From Bursaphelenchus xylophilus (lineage: Eukaryota > Nematoda > Chromadorea > Rhabditida > Aphelenchoididae), in NCBI GenBank assembly GCA_904066235.2, contig CAJFCV020000001.1, forward strand, positions 8,308,001 through 8,372,000: 64,000 bases of DNA. The letters run 5' to 3'. Shown piece after piece: positions 23,980 through 35,665 of this stretch. The position numbers were made by a program, and so were the translations under genes. Positions within the stretch are counted from its first letter, which is position 1, and each line of letters opens with the position of its first letter. Under the pieces are notes generated by a model. It was not told the DNA's origin and made no database searches. It worked only from the letters and a program-made list of their open reading frames with translations.

Positions 23980-25447
23980 TGGACGGCAAGCTGAAGATGC
24001 ACAGAACGCATGAAGTTTAATATTAAAACCTTTTCATAAAAGCAAAAAAACATTGATGTTACGAATAATATCAGTAAACAGCAGGTACTCTCGAAATACG
24101 AAAAACTAGAGATGAGAACAAGAGCCTATCAAATACCCGCCATCTTCTCCATGATTACATCATAAATCTCGGGAAATCGGGTTAAAATAACAGTCAAACA
24201 AAGTGGCGGAAACGATTCGTCTTCTGGTAAGTAGTGACCTCCAGTTTAAAACATATTAGAAACGACCAGCTGGGGACAATCCAACGGCGACAAATTGACC
24301 TCTCTTGAGGGACCGCCCCCACCCCTTTCAATAATAATCGCCAAAGAAAACGAGTACATTACACTCCAGGTTCTCAGGACTGATGTCAGAGAGTGTTTTC
24401 GGTGGGAATTCGACAAATATACCTAGGGTTAGGCTTTTTTTGGACATCCCCCTAAGGGCAGAAAAAATTTCGATTAATAGAGATGGACAATAACAACTAA
24501 TTATGAAATAAACTCTAAGAAAACGAGAGAGATCAGTCAAAAGATTAGGTAATCAATTACCTCATCCATTACATACGGTTGCCGTTTAATTAAGACATCC
24601 AAAAAAGCCATAAAGGACAAGTCAAGGAGCAGAAGAGGAAGGTCGGCGAAGCTGGAAGACGCCCCTCCAACAATAGAGCCCTAACAAATAAATAAACGAA
24701 ACCCTGAACTCACGTAGAGAAGGAACGGCGACCTTCTCTATCCTCCTGCCCTCAGGCAAAGGAGGGGCATTCGAGCAGGTAATCAGAAGGCAGCCAAAAC
24801 ATCCTATTACATTATGTCCCCTTCTTATGCAATGTCGTGCCCAAGTTGTTTCTCAGGCCCCGTCGTGGACCCCATTGTCCCGCAATTTCCGGTCCCGAAG
24901 CACGGAGTAAAAAGGTGAACAACGTATTCACGATTTGAGGGATTCGGCGGGTTAAAACTAAGATTTACAACATATAAGATTGATTTAATCCAATATATCC
25001 GCCTCTGTAAAAGAAGAAGGTCAAGTCCAATCCAAATAAGGTCACACCCCCACTCTCTGGCCATAACTCGGCCAAGTTTGGGTTACAAAAAAAGGAACCG
25101 CCTCCCTTTTATCGGCCCAATCTCAGATAATTCCCCATTTTCGATAATCCCCAAAGCCCAATGCGCGAGGTAATCGGGATCGGCTAAAGTCATAAAAAGT
25201 TCGGGCCATAGAAGGAAAAAACAAATGGAGCTGCTTAGAGATTCGAATACGAATTCCCACTCAGATCCGATTTCCTTTCTTTAAGAGTACTATAATATAA
25301 ACCAAATCTATGGGAGCAGTAAAAAGTAGTTGAAAAGAGTTAGCATAAAATGTATGCGCATGTTTTGAACGACATAAGGGTTTGAATTCTGAGATTTCTC
25401 CTCAATAATGCACCAATTTCTATAAACTTTACATCATTGTAAAATAG
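23980..25447. other. upstream region of the Ig gene
   Basis: About 1.5 kb with no gene I can defend. It is presumably the promoter region of the rig-5-like gene. Several poly-A/T tracts and a CT/GA-rich stretch near 24715-24760 are the only compositional features noted. Confidence 0.35.
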
Positions 25448-25920
25448 CAGCGGAGAGACACCATTTTTTGTACACCAAATATGGCGGGACAACGTTCACG
25501 GAGGCTCCGTACTGACCTTTGCCATTTTCGTTCCTAATTTTGAAGGTTCCGCAAACGTAGACCGCCCATATTCGGTGGACAAAAATGGTGCATCTCAGCT
25601 TCAATTTATACAAATTTTATAAAATTTGGTGCATTTTTGGCGGAGAAATAATGGAAACAAGGTGGTAAGTTGCGAGTGGCACACCCTGTACTTATAATAC
25701 TCTTTAATTCTTGCGCAATTAAAAAAATGATTTCAAAATCAAATAAACTTATATTGCGTCACTATCTGCCTTTATGATGACTTGTTGCGTAACAATAATT
25801 TAACGGATCTCAACTTTATAATAAATCGATTTTTGACACTTCGTCCAGCTGAAAACCCCGCTAAAAGGCTTCGTGGAAATTGGACCACGGTTTGCCCAAA
25901 ACGACAAAAAAACGCCCGAA
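25448..25920. repeat. composite of dispersed palindromic repeats
   Basis: It holds a pair of inverted segments (ACACCATTTTTTGTACACC at about 25460 and GGTGGACAAAAATGGTG at about 25577), the block shared with 14160-14290, the inverse of 13868-13955, and a terminal piece 25865-25915 (GGAAATTGGACCACGG, TTTGCCCAAAACGACAAAAA) that matches the inverted flank of the 27.6-kb array (27580-27625). Confidence 0.6.
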
Positions 25921-27540
25921 AAGACTTTTCTTGTTTTTTGCGAAAACCACTTTATACGATCAAAGTTTCAGAGAACTAACTGGGATGTTCACCTTGCAAG
26001 GCATTCTAAGCGTTACTGAAGATTGTGATTGATATAATTAGCATAAAGAAACACAATATTATCATCCGGTACTAGAAATGTCTTGTTAATAGACAAATAT
26101 TATCTTGGCCAATGGAGTAACGAATAGGCCAAGTAGCCAACAACACAACTTTTTTTGCGTAATTCTTTAATTAAACCGGAATTTTTATTATATTTTTGCC
26201 TATTTTTATATTGTAAATGCACCACGCTTTTTGGTTACACTCATCTACTTCGACTTGCACCCTATCAACACATTTTTCGCCGTCTCTAGTTCATTTGGGG
26301 ACTACCCTCGTTCCCTGTCAGTCCTACTGTGCTTAAAAAAATTGAAATATCACAATACTCAGTGCATCAGAAAAATCGGAAAAATTATTCTGCGTAATAA
26401 AATTAATATTATATTATGTAACAATAATATAACTACAATCATCATTCTTCAAATATTAAACTGTGTGCCGCCCTTCCATAAACATCATCATAATGGGACA
26501 TTAAATCATTTTTCTACTACCACTACCAGTTTCCCGATGGTTTTGTCATCTTCACCATGATGACACTCTTTTTCTGATTACCTTTCCACAGTTACCACAT
26601 AAGTAATATTGCCTCAATGCTGTTTATCTTCTCACGTCAAAATCTTTAAAAGATCAGGACAGTATCGAACATTTTTGTCAATAATTTTTAAGGCATTATG
26701 TTTTTGATACCATATCTACGGGATTTTAGTCCTGACAGAAGCTGTTAAAACCCACGGTACAGTAAAAAAATTGCATCTAGCAGTGTAGTTATTTGTTGTA
26801 CAGCCCAGGAGAACAGTCACGACATCCCCTAGCCATCATGAAATTTTTTTTGCAAAACTTATTGTACTCAAGGGGTGATGCTCTCAGTGGGGTCCAGAAA
26901 ATCGAATTAAATATTAGGGCTATAATTCTGAAACTTTCCAGTATTTGACTCTAGTGTATCCCTCGTCTAACAGAATTAAAAAATTTTCACAATGTTGTGT
27001 TCTACAGTATTTATGGAGTACTGTAAAATGCCTACTTTTTGCGATTTTTTCTTCCGTACACCCCTCACTCCGAACACCTATGCCAGAAATCAATGGGTAG
27101 ATGTGGAAAATGCAAGTCAGGTTTGATAAATGCTAGTGACACTCAGACCAGACCGGCTGTAACGGTTTTTTCGACGTAAAGTTGTTTTACACATCAATTT
27201 CCAAGTACTTTTTGGACCCTTCATTGGGGTCCAGAAAATGACCCTTCAAAATTCACCAAATTGCATGAAATTTTCAAGATATGCTGTTCTGATAGTCGTG
27301 TAACTAACAAAAATCAAACATCTTGAAAATCACCTCTAAGAAGCCATATACGACCCGCTAAAAAGCGCCTTAAAATTGCACATTTTCGAAAGCTCACGGC
27401 AAGTCAGAGTTTCGACATGGAAGATGGGGAAACATTCAATACGACAGAAGAAGTGTGCAAGAATTCATTTTTACTCTTATTTTCTATCTTTCTGTTAGTC
27501 TTTGCTGTCTTTTACATTCAAACTTTTACCCTATAATTCC
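25921..27540. other. gene-poor AT-rich region
   Basis: No coding frame, RNA gene or strong hairpin recognised. A weak direct repeat is present: GGGGTCCAGAAAAT at about 26898 and again at about 27228, each followed by loosely similar sequence including CTGAAACTTTCCAG or ATGAAATTTTCAAG. Probably degraded transposon sequence. Confidence 0.35.
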
Positions 27541-27611
27541 GGAATTTTTCACGACTCGGGCGCGAAGTGCGAAGGGCTCGGGCGCTTTTTTGTCGTTTTT
27601 TGTTCTATGTG

Positions 27612-28206
27612 GGCAAACCGTGGGACAGAGTGAAATTGGACAGAAATAATTTGGACAGAGCGTGGAAATTGGACAGAGTGAAATTGGACAGATTTTCGCT
27701 GCAATCGTACGAAATGTCAATATTGAATCATCAAATAATTATTTTTTGCAGTGAAAAAAATCTGTCGAGTTTCACTCTGTCCAATTTCACTCTGTCCAAT
27801 TTCCACGCTCTGTCCAAATTATTTCTGTCCAATTTCACTCTGTCCAATTTCACTCTGTCCAGTTTCCACGAAGCCCGCTAAAACACTTCGGAAGGCTTCG
27901 TGGAAATTGGACAGAGTGAAATTCGACAGAGTGAAATTGGACAGAAATAATTTGGACAGAGCGTGGAAATTGGACAGGGTGAAATTCGACAGAGTGAAAT
28001 TGGACAGATTGAAATTGGACAGATTTTCGCTGCAATCGTACGAAATGTCAATATTGAATCATCAAATAATTATTTTTTGCAGTGAAAAAAATCTGTCGAG
28101 TTTCACTCTGTCCAATTTCACTCTGTCCAATTTCCACGCTCTGTCCAAATTATTTCTGTCCAATTTCACTCTGTCCAATTTCACTCTGTCCAGTTTCCAC
28201 GAAGCC
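27612..28206. repeat. two palindromes with minisatellite arms (GTGAAATTGGACAGA)
   Basis: Two consecutive foldback units, about 27612-27880 and 27893-28206. Each arm is a run of a 15-bp word GTGAAATTGGACAGA and variants (with AAATAATTTGGACAGAGC and GTGGAAATTGGACAG). The opposite arm carries the exact inverse (TCTGTCCAATTTCAC). Both units share an almost identical core of about 75 bp containing TCGCTGCAATCGTACGAAAT and ATCAAATAATTATTTTTTGC. Unit 2 is bounded by GGCTTCGTGGAAA and its inverse TTTCCACGAAGCC. Confidence 0.9.
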
Positions 28207-28234
28207 CTTCGGAAAGTTATTTTTCGAGGCTTCA

Positions 28235-28423
28235 AGTAGGGTTCGGACGGGGTATATACACAAATACCTGCGGCGCCGGGTATTTTCGGGTCTTCATGGT
28301 AATTTTCAAAGTACTTTTACATTTAAAAAACTGTAAAAAAAGTGGAATTTGTTCACAAAAAATCAATGAATGTTGACATTTTGTCATAACGTGGTGAATA
28401 TACCCGAATTTTCCGAACCCTAC
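28235..28423. mobile_element. short MITE-like element
   Basis: About 190 bp bounded by AGTAGGGTTCGGA and its inverse TCCGAACCCTACT, with further inner complementarity (GGGTAT / ATACCC). It has no coding capacity and lies directly beside the minisatellite palindromes. Confidence 0.6.
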
Positions 28424-28429
28424 TTCTAA

Positions 28430-28971
28430 GCCGTCAACTTGACGCGTCAGTCATTGGTTGTCAAATTGAACTTGCCTTGAAAAAGTCTTGTATCAACTTT
28501 TTTTGAAGTTGAAGGTCTGAAAAATAAATTTTTGTACCAAGACTTATTTATTATGTCTTAGAAGCTCAAGAAACATAATTTTAAACTAAAATAAAGTCTG
28601 TAAACCTGTGAAAAATTGAGCGGGAAGAGGTTATTCAGGACTTTACGCGATTTGATTTTTCACCCCTAAAACCCAAAATTGGGCAGCTAATTTTTACATT
28701 TTCTTAATCAGCATGACTTAACGGATTTTTGAGCTATGCCCCGTTAAAAAGTAGGAGCCCCCATAAAAGTACTTTCCTTGTATATTTTCAATTATTTTTA
28801 ACAATGATGTTTGGTAAAAAGCTTTTTTGCCTCGCTTCTTCTGAAAATTTTTACAAAAACGCTCAAAACGAGAGGTGTTCGAAAAGGCGAAGTGTTAACA
28901 ATTTGCCGGTTACAAAGGTTTTTTACTACTTTATGCGACGTTATAATTTATGCAGATTGAAAAGTGTAAAG
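28430..28971. other. intergenic spacer
   Basis: AT-rich sequence between the repeat block and the phosphoserine aminotransferase stop. No supported feature; it includes the 3' UTR of the minus-strand gene. Confidence 0.35.
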
Positions 28972-30330
28972 TTAATATATTTGGCTTTTAGCTTGGAAGT
29001 TTTTCATCAACTGGGCCAACGTATCTGCTTCCTTCCTGGTGACAGCGTTGTAAAGGGAAGCCCTGATTCCACCGACAGACCTGTGTCCTTTCAAAGAGAT
29101 CATTCCTTGGGCCTTCGCTTCTGCCAAGAATTTTTCTTCCAATTTCTCGTCTCCTTCATTTATTCTAAACGGGATGTTCATCCGACTTCTTACACTTTTC
29201 TCTACAGGGGAACTGAAGAAGCCGTTTGAGTTATCGATGACATCATAGATGGCTCTAGACTTGTATTCGGCATTATGTTCCATTCCGGCCAATCCTCCAT
29301 TTTTCTTAATCCATTCCAAAACCAATTTGGTAATATAAACACTGAAACTTTGTATTAAACGCACGGTTATAGGCCTACGCAAAAACACATGGCGTATTGT
29401 ACAGGGATTCGTTCTTGTGGATGTCAGCATAACTAAGGATACCGGGAGTTTGGACATCTTGATGGCCGATCAAATCCTTTCTGATGATCACGATTGTTAG
29501 ACCTCCAATCCCGAGGTTCTTCTGGGTACCAGCAATAATAACAGCATGCTGTGATTGGCAGTGTTAGTCAGCGTAAGAACAGAGATTGTTACCTTGGCCA
29601 CATCAATGGATCTACTGAGAATATTTGAGCTGATATCTGCCACTAGATTAACGCCTTCAGGCACTTTGGGAGTCTCCTTGAATTCGACCCCATGGATCGT
29701 TTCATTGGCACAATACCACAAATACGCGGCATCCGGATTCACCTTCCATTCAGAGTAAGGTGGAATAAGGTCATGAGATTTGTTTTCAGTGACCTTATTC
29801 ACCTTTACATACTTCTCCGCTTCCTTAGCAGCCTTTTGACTCCAGGCGCCAGTCACCAAATAATCAGCTGAAGGGGGTGTCGATTTTGATAAGGCGCGGA
29901 GGTTAAGGGGAATAGCCGCGAACTGACCGCTTCCTCCTCCATGCATGAATAACACTTCGTAATTGTCTGGAATCGACCTGAAAAAAACATTTAATTGATA
30001 ATAGACGGTGTAAATACGAAATCTTACAGCAGCTCTCTGAGAAGTTGGATGGCATCAGTAATAATTTTTTTGAATTCAGGGCTTCGATGGCTCATTTCTA
30101 AGAAAGATCAATATTACTTTAGGAATCTCTTACCCAAAATACTTAAACCCATTCCATTGAAATCCAACAACTCTTTCTGGGCAAGTTGAAGCACCTAAAG
30201 TAAGAGGAAATACAATTTGAACTCATTTCTGATATAATTTTTACCTAAATTCTCCCATCCAATGTGAATAACTTACACTTTCAGGCAATTTGGCTGGCCC
30301 TGCACCAAAGTTTAGTTTCCTTTGAGCCAT
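28972..30330 (-). CDS. psat1: phosphoserine aminotransferase
   Basis: Six exons, 30277-30330, 30134-30194, 30028-30097, 29593-29977, 29379-29548 and 28972-29341, join in phase to about 369 residues, the family norm. The start [18 protein letters not shown] is canonical for class IV aminotransferases. Further blocks are [26 protein letters not shown], the PLP-lysine segment [10 protein letters not shown], and the C-terminal [14 protein letters not shown] and [16 protein letters not shown]. It transaminates 3-phosphohydroxypyruvate with glutamate in the second step of serine biosynthesis, in the cytosol. No defects seen. Confidence 0.95.
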
Positions 30331-31331
30331 GAGAATGGAACTAATCAAGTGAACAGTACAAATGGTATTATCAATGATTAACAGACGCTTATTTTATTCT
30401 ATCCCGCTTATCAAAAGAAAGTTTTGGGGCGGTCAGAGATTCCTTTTCGAACGCAAAAATAAACACATCATTATTACGCAACAAAAACAAGTTCCGTCCG
30501 AATTACCTCGGACTATCGATATATGTGATACAATTTCCCTTCCAAATATCACGTTGCCTAACATAAAAGTCACGTACACATTTGATCAGAGTTCTCTAGG
30601 CTTGCTTCAAAAAAAATAACCAACCATACCAGAAAAGACGATACAACATAAAAGTAGTTTTGAAGAACGTTGAAGATTGGCATCGCTTTTAGAATGGACT
30701 CAAATTTTTATATAAGGGAAGTAAAAAAGAAACGATAAGCTAACAACTTTTGTAATAAACGAGCACCATAGACATGGGATTCAATCAAGTACATCCGCAT
30801 TATATTTAATTACAGTATGACATATTTTGGCACCATTAAGGTCAAAGAATACGATAAAGGTTCATTTTACACAATGAAACCTGGCAGGAAGAGAACTGAT
30901 TAACTGATTGCCTCTGTATAGAACTAAATGAGCCGTCATATCTTTTGGAGGTTCCCACAAAGCTAGTGTGGGCCTGCGCCATTTCCAGGCCCGGCCCGGT
31001 TGTTTTGAAATGCCAAGCTTATGTTAGCATTAAATGTTTTCGTGCCAAATGATTTTTTGGTGGGATTGTATTTGTAGTACTTCAAGTTCTACAGCACTTG
31101 ACCACTTTATAGTACCTTTTTATATATTTGTTGTAATATAAGGTCCAAAATTGGAACATATATTATAGTTCATAGCAGATTCTATCACCATAGAAGCGGT
31201 GAGATCCGCTTCAGTAAATCTGGCAGTTCGCGCCCTAACCGGGCTTATACCGGCGCCAAAAAATGGCTTCAAATTGAGAAAAAGGAAATCTTTATCGAGA
31301 ATCGGGAGGTCTGCGGAATATCGAGAAACCC
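30331..31331. other. divergent intergenic region
   Basis: About 1 kb between psat1 (-) and rad21 (+) starts. It contains a GC-rich inverted segment (CTAGTGTGGGCCTGCGCC ... CCAGGCCCGGCCCGG, 30960-31000). No gene recognised. Confidence 0.35.
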
Positions 31332-33390
31332 ATGTTTTATGCACAATTTGTATTGGCCAAGAAAGGCCCTTTATCAAGGATCTGGTTAGCAGCTCACTTG
31401 GAAGAGCGCCTCAAGAGGAAAGATGTGGCTGACACCGATCTTCAACAGGCCATTACTGAAGTTCTTCGACCAAGAGTGAGTTAATTCTTGTATTTCTACT
31501 TTTTGTTTAGATCAAAATCTCTTTGCGGACAACAGGTTTCTTATTGTTTGGAATCTGTCGGATTCACAACCAGAAAGTGACCTATCTTCTTCTAGACGCC
31601 TATCACATTAGAGATCGACTTTTACACTTAAATTTCAAGAAACCTACAGAGAAAAAGTCGCATCCTGCAGGTCAACAACCTCCGTTATCAAATCTTCATA
31701 ATGAGACGATGCCAGAGGCCAGTGTTTATGAATTGGATGGAACTTTAATTAACCCACAAGACTTTGCACATCCCCCAGGCCCGTTAGTGAATTCCAGAGC
31801 AAATGTAAACGACATCACATTGCATGAGAATGAAGATGAGCAGACTGATATGCTGGCCATCATCGATAATATGGAATTAGAGGGGGATCTGGACACGGAA
31901 TTCCAAAGGGCCCAAGAACGTTTGAGAAGTTTTCGAGAGAATTCTGAAGATCCAAATAGAATGATACCCATTCCTGAAAACGAGAATATGGATATTGATA
32001 TGATGATTGAACAGGCTCGTCGTCAATCAGAGACGATGAATATATCCAGCCAGCCTGTTCTTGATCCTTCCGAGACTCCAAAGAGACCTTACGAAGATGT
32101 CGCCGAGCTGGATCGGCTGATTAACTTTGTTGGTGAAGATCATATTGATGATACCTCACATCATGAATACATGCCTCCTTTGGACGACGAAGTTCCCATG
32201 GAAATTGATGGGGATCCAGGGATGAATTCCCGAGGTATGTACTTATATTTTATTACTCCGAATTACTAAAAGTTGTTAATCTCTCATTTAGAATCTTTGC
32301 AATCTCAAGGCTCATTGGTCCTTGAGACTTTGACGGATTCCCAGATCAGAGCACAAGAAATAGAAAAGAGGAGGCCAAGAAGACGGCGGCCAAAGGGACT
32401 TCTTTATGACGAGGATCCAGAACTGGATGATGATTTGATGTTAGAGTGGCAGAGCGAGGTCAGGTAAGTCTGTTAATTCATTTTCAAATTGCTTTAGCGA
32501 CATCCAAAAACCTGTTGAATTGGCGGCACCAACTAAGCTCCTAATGAAAGCTCAAATGAATGGGGATCTTCAAAGGATTTGGAATAATCCGGGAACCGAT
32601 TTGTATAGAAATGATGACTTCTGGGACCTCTATCAAGAGTGTTTAGTGCCCCAATTAAAAACTCGACTCAACGATCCACAAGAATTTATTCATGACGAGA
32701 CTGAAACCACGGATCTGGAAATCAGACACTCCATTGGTCTTGTTGATGAGGTTTGTCATCAAAGAAAATTTTTAGCTCTGTGGTTTGAATTGATGTAAAC
32801 AGTTTCGTTTACAGCCAGAACCCGAGCAACCTAACCCAGCATTGGACATTACTCTTCAAAACCCTGATGACTTCCCTATCGAGAATCCTCGGGCAGATCA
32901 TTCAATTCTGAACTTTGAGAATGACGAGAATGTATTTGCAAATACATCTTTAGAAAAGGATCTGACTTTAGATGAGCAACGGGACCAGAGTCTTCTTCAA
33001 GCCAGCCAGACATCCAGTGCCATGGGAGAAATGGAAGTAAATGAAGTGAGGAGAGAGATCAGTGTGGAACGACATAAAATCGAGGAAGCCGCCAACAGAC
33101 TCATGGATAAGATTGAGAAAGAATGGACGAAACAGGAGAAGAAAGGAGTAGGTTCTGTGCTCTTATTTTTATGGAATACTATAAGATCGACGGTCTATAA
33201 TATCTCTCCCTACTCATAGGAAACCAAAATGGCTGAATTTCGTAAGATCATCCAATGGCAGCCATCAGCCAAAATTTTGGCTCGGGAATTTTATGCCTTG
33301 CTCGAGTTGACGACTATGAAACCGATCGAAATAAAACAAACTCAACCATATGGCCCTATCTTCCTTAGACCTCCGTCACATCAACTATAA
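31332..33390 (+). CDS. rad21: cohesin alpha-kleisin Rad21/Scc1
   Basis: Six exons, 31332-31475, 31511-32234, 32292-32463, 32498-32750, 32815-33147 and 33220-33390, join in phase to about 598 residues. The N-terminal Smc3-binding domain is clear (MFYAQFVLAKKGPLSRIWLA, then ISLRTTGFLLFGICRIHNQK and YLLLDAYHIRDRL). The middle is acidic and unstructured. The C-terminal winged-helix Smc1-binding domain is present (SAKILAREFYALLELTTMKP, ending YGPIFLR). A basic run EKRRPRRRRPK in the linker is a likely nuclear signal. It closes the cohesin ring for sister-chromatid cohesion. Nematodes have several kleisins (SCC-1, COH-1, COH-3/4, REC-8); I cannot assign this one among the mitotic forms. Confidence 0.92.
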
Positions 33391-33507
33391 CGAACGAACG
33401 ATTCATTTTATTTTTTGTTGTAAATAGATCTCAAGTTACAGAACAAAGCAAACCCTGTAAAAATTTGGTTTTTCTAGCAATACTAGAACACTATAAAAAT
33501 AATTGTA

Positions 33508-34750
33508 CAGGGTGACCCAAAAAAACGATCATCAAGACTTTTCGTAATAAAAAGTTTGTTTTTCGGTACAAGCACAAATTTATGAATTCAAACGATAAAC
33601 AACAAACCTGGTGATCAAGTACTAAGCTAGTTTCAAAGCAGCAGCACTTGGCGGCGATATAGAGCGCCAAACGTAACTTAAAATTTTGCGCTCGGGGCCG
33701 CAGCTTTTTTCGGGGAAATCGTTCCCATTCTCAGCGCAGCGATCACTCAGTGACTCCAAACTTTTGTGACGTGTAGTACAGGTACTGCCCTCCAATTGAA
33801 AAAAAATTATAGTTCATCGTTCTCAGATCCGGCGAGCAGGCGCACTTTTCGCAGACTGGGTCAAATCGGAAAAATCGGTCCCATTACTGGTCTTGAGTCG
33901 CTTTTGCCTTGCGAGCCAGCGCTGAGTCTAGTTGAAACGCCAAATTTGCATCGCCAAGGTTCTTCTAAGTCAACGGAAGCACGACGAGATGGAGATTAAC
34001 GCAGAGCTAGAATTTTGCCCCCTTGAACCACTAAAAGCATCGATTTCTTGCCGCTGGCACAAATTCCGCCACAGAGGGTTACGGTCCGCATTTTTTCGGG
34101 TTTTGACGTTAGCTAATGTGCTCGGGGCCTCATTGGACCAGATCCTGTCGTTCTGGTGGTCGCGCATCCGCTAAACATTGAACCACGAAAGGAATGCGCT
34201 CACACTTCTGAGCTGCAGCCCGACCCTTAAGTTTCAGGCATCTCTGGCACTATACGCGCTTGTTGCCGCCCTTGAGGGGTTGCCCCTTTTTGCAGCTTCT
34301 ACAGTACGGGGTTGAGCTTATCTTTGGCTATTCGGTAGACGAATCGATCGCTGATATCGTTCTTGCGGGCGATTTTTTCTCGAAATTCGCGGATTTTGTT
34401 GTTAATGATGCCGCGTCTCGCAGAAGTGTTTGCGGTGCGTTTTCTTTCACTTCCTGGACGCTGACTATTGTTGCCAAGCTACTTGTATCGTGTGATTGTT
34501 TTCGACACAGCGTCCTTTCCACATCTAGCAAATTAACAAGTTTCCTTTTGTCGAAACGGTCCCAAAGTCGCAGTCCCTTTCTTTTGACATTTAAAAAAAC
34601 ATGTTAATCAATCGATATGGACATGAAAAGGGAAGTACTAGGACAGAAAAACACGGAAATTTTAATAGTGCAATAATTATTTCCCTGCATCTAAAAATTT
34701 TCGCGTTAGGACACAAAAAAATTTGATGATCGTTTTTTTGGGTCACCCTG
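33508..34750 (-). mobile_element. decayed Tc1/mariner-type transposon
   Basis: A perfect TIR of about 28 bp beginning CAGGGTGACCCAAAAAAACG (33508) and its inverse ending at 34750, each flanked by TA (33506-33507 and 34751-34752), the Tc1/mariner target. On the minus strand broken frames recall a transposase: an N-terminal region at 34328-34531, DRIWSNEAPSTLANV at about 34100-34150, and near 33950 a stretch resembling the mariner 'QQDSAPAHKAKATQ' catalytic block but with stops. At 1,243 bp the size is typical of the family. Multiple stops and shifts make it inactive. Confidence 0.82.
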
Positions 34751-34962
34751 TAATAAAGTTTGCTTTCGCGTCCTCACTAATTAGGGGAAAAATGCGATCG
34801 GTTACACCTGCAGGAAACGATCAGGTAGTTTCGGTCTGCTCGAACATGACATGCCAATTCGAATGTGGTAATCGCCGCTGTTGGATCCGGGTCATTCCTC
34901 CGAACTTATTCTTTTTCACGATTTTTCGTCTTATCCGGGAAATCTCGGTCATCCTGTTTGAC

Positions 34963-34970
34963 TATAAAAG
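34963..34970 (+). promoter_or_regulatory. TATA box of the secreted-protein gene
   Basis: TATAAAAG lies 31-38 bp ahead of the ATG at 35001, implying a very short leader. It is the best core promoter visible in the window and fits an abundantly expressed secreted product. Confidence 0.5.
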
Positions 34971-35000
34971 GATCAAAAGGGAGTAGCGATATTAGATGTC

Positions 35001-35446
35001 ATGAAGTTATCAATCCTCCTGCTACTGGTCACCCTATTGGCCTTGGATGCCTGTAAGATCACTCTGAAGGCCCGTTCCCGAACCAAGACGCCATTCCAAC
35101 TTCAAGTCTATATCCCTTCATTAAAGCAGAAGACCGAAAGAGTTACTTTCAATGGACCCGGAGAGAAGAAGGTCTTGGTAAGTAATCCTTAAAATATTAT
35201 CTTGTAATTGCCAATTGACGCTCTTCGTAATCTTTCCTTATTCAGATTGAGGGAGGTAGCTGTATGGATAAGAAGTGGGTCTTCAAGACCTGGAAGCAGG
35301 TAGATGGAAAATGGGTTGGTGCTGCTCAGAACTCTGGAAAACTCGGAGGTTCGGGATGGTTTAGAGTCATCGTGGAAGACAACCTGATGCCGTTCGGCAA
35401 TGATCGATACGGAATTGCTTGTTCCGAGGGTGCTGTTTGTGGATAA
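35001..35446 (+). CDS. small secreted protein, unknown family
   Basis: Two exons, 35001-35177 and 35246-35446, join in phase to 125 residues. The first 18 residues are a clear signal peptide (MKLSILLLLVTLLALDAC). The mature chain of about 105 residues is basic, beta-rich in appearance, and has few cysteines (C18, one in GGSC, and two near the end, IACSEGAVCG). I do not recognise the fold and propose no function beyond secretion. A strong TATA box lies just upstream, and the mariner relic ends about 250 bp before the start. Confidence 0.72.
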
Positions 35447-35665
35447 TCTCAGTCGGTTTTATATTTTATTAGACCTTCTTCACCATTCTCGACTAATAAT
35501 TCTGTCTAATATTCCCGTTTCACTGTTTATTTTAATCGATAAATACCCAATGACACGATGATATGAGCTATTCTACAGTATGCGTGAAAGGGGAACAAGA
35601 CGAGCAAAGTGAAAGAATGGGCCGACAAGCATACAAAGCATTGGTCAGTAGCATTTGGGATGATC

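Noticed and set aside
26231..26560. 109-codon plus-strand frame
   Set aside because: Composition is that of translated AT-rich spacer (Ile/Asn/Leu runs), with no start context, splice sites or similarity.
27455..28336. Open frames translating to KLDRVKLDRNNLDR-type repeats on both strands
   Set aside because: They are translations of the minisatellite palindrome; the same peptide words appear on both strands because of the inversion, with no splice or start context.
33932..34607. Plus-strand open frames across the mariner element
   Set aside because: The transposase remnants are on the minus strand; these are antisense shadows.
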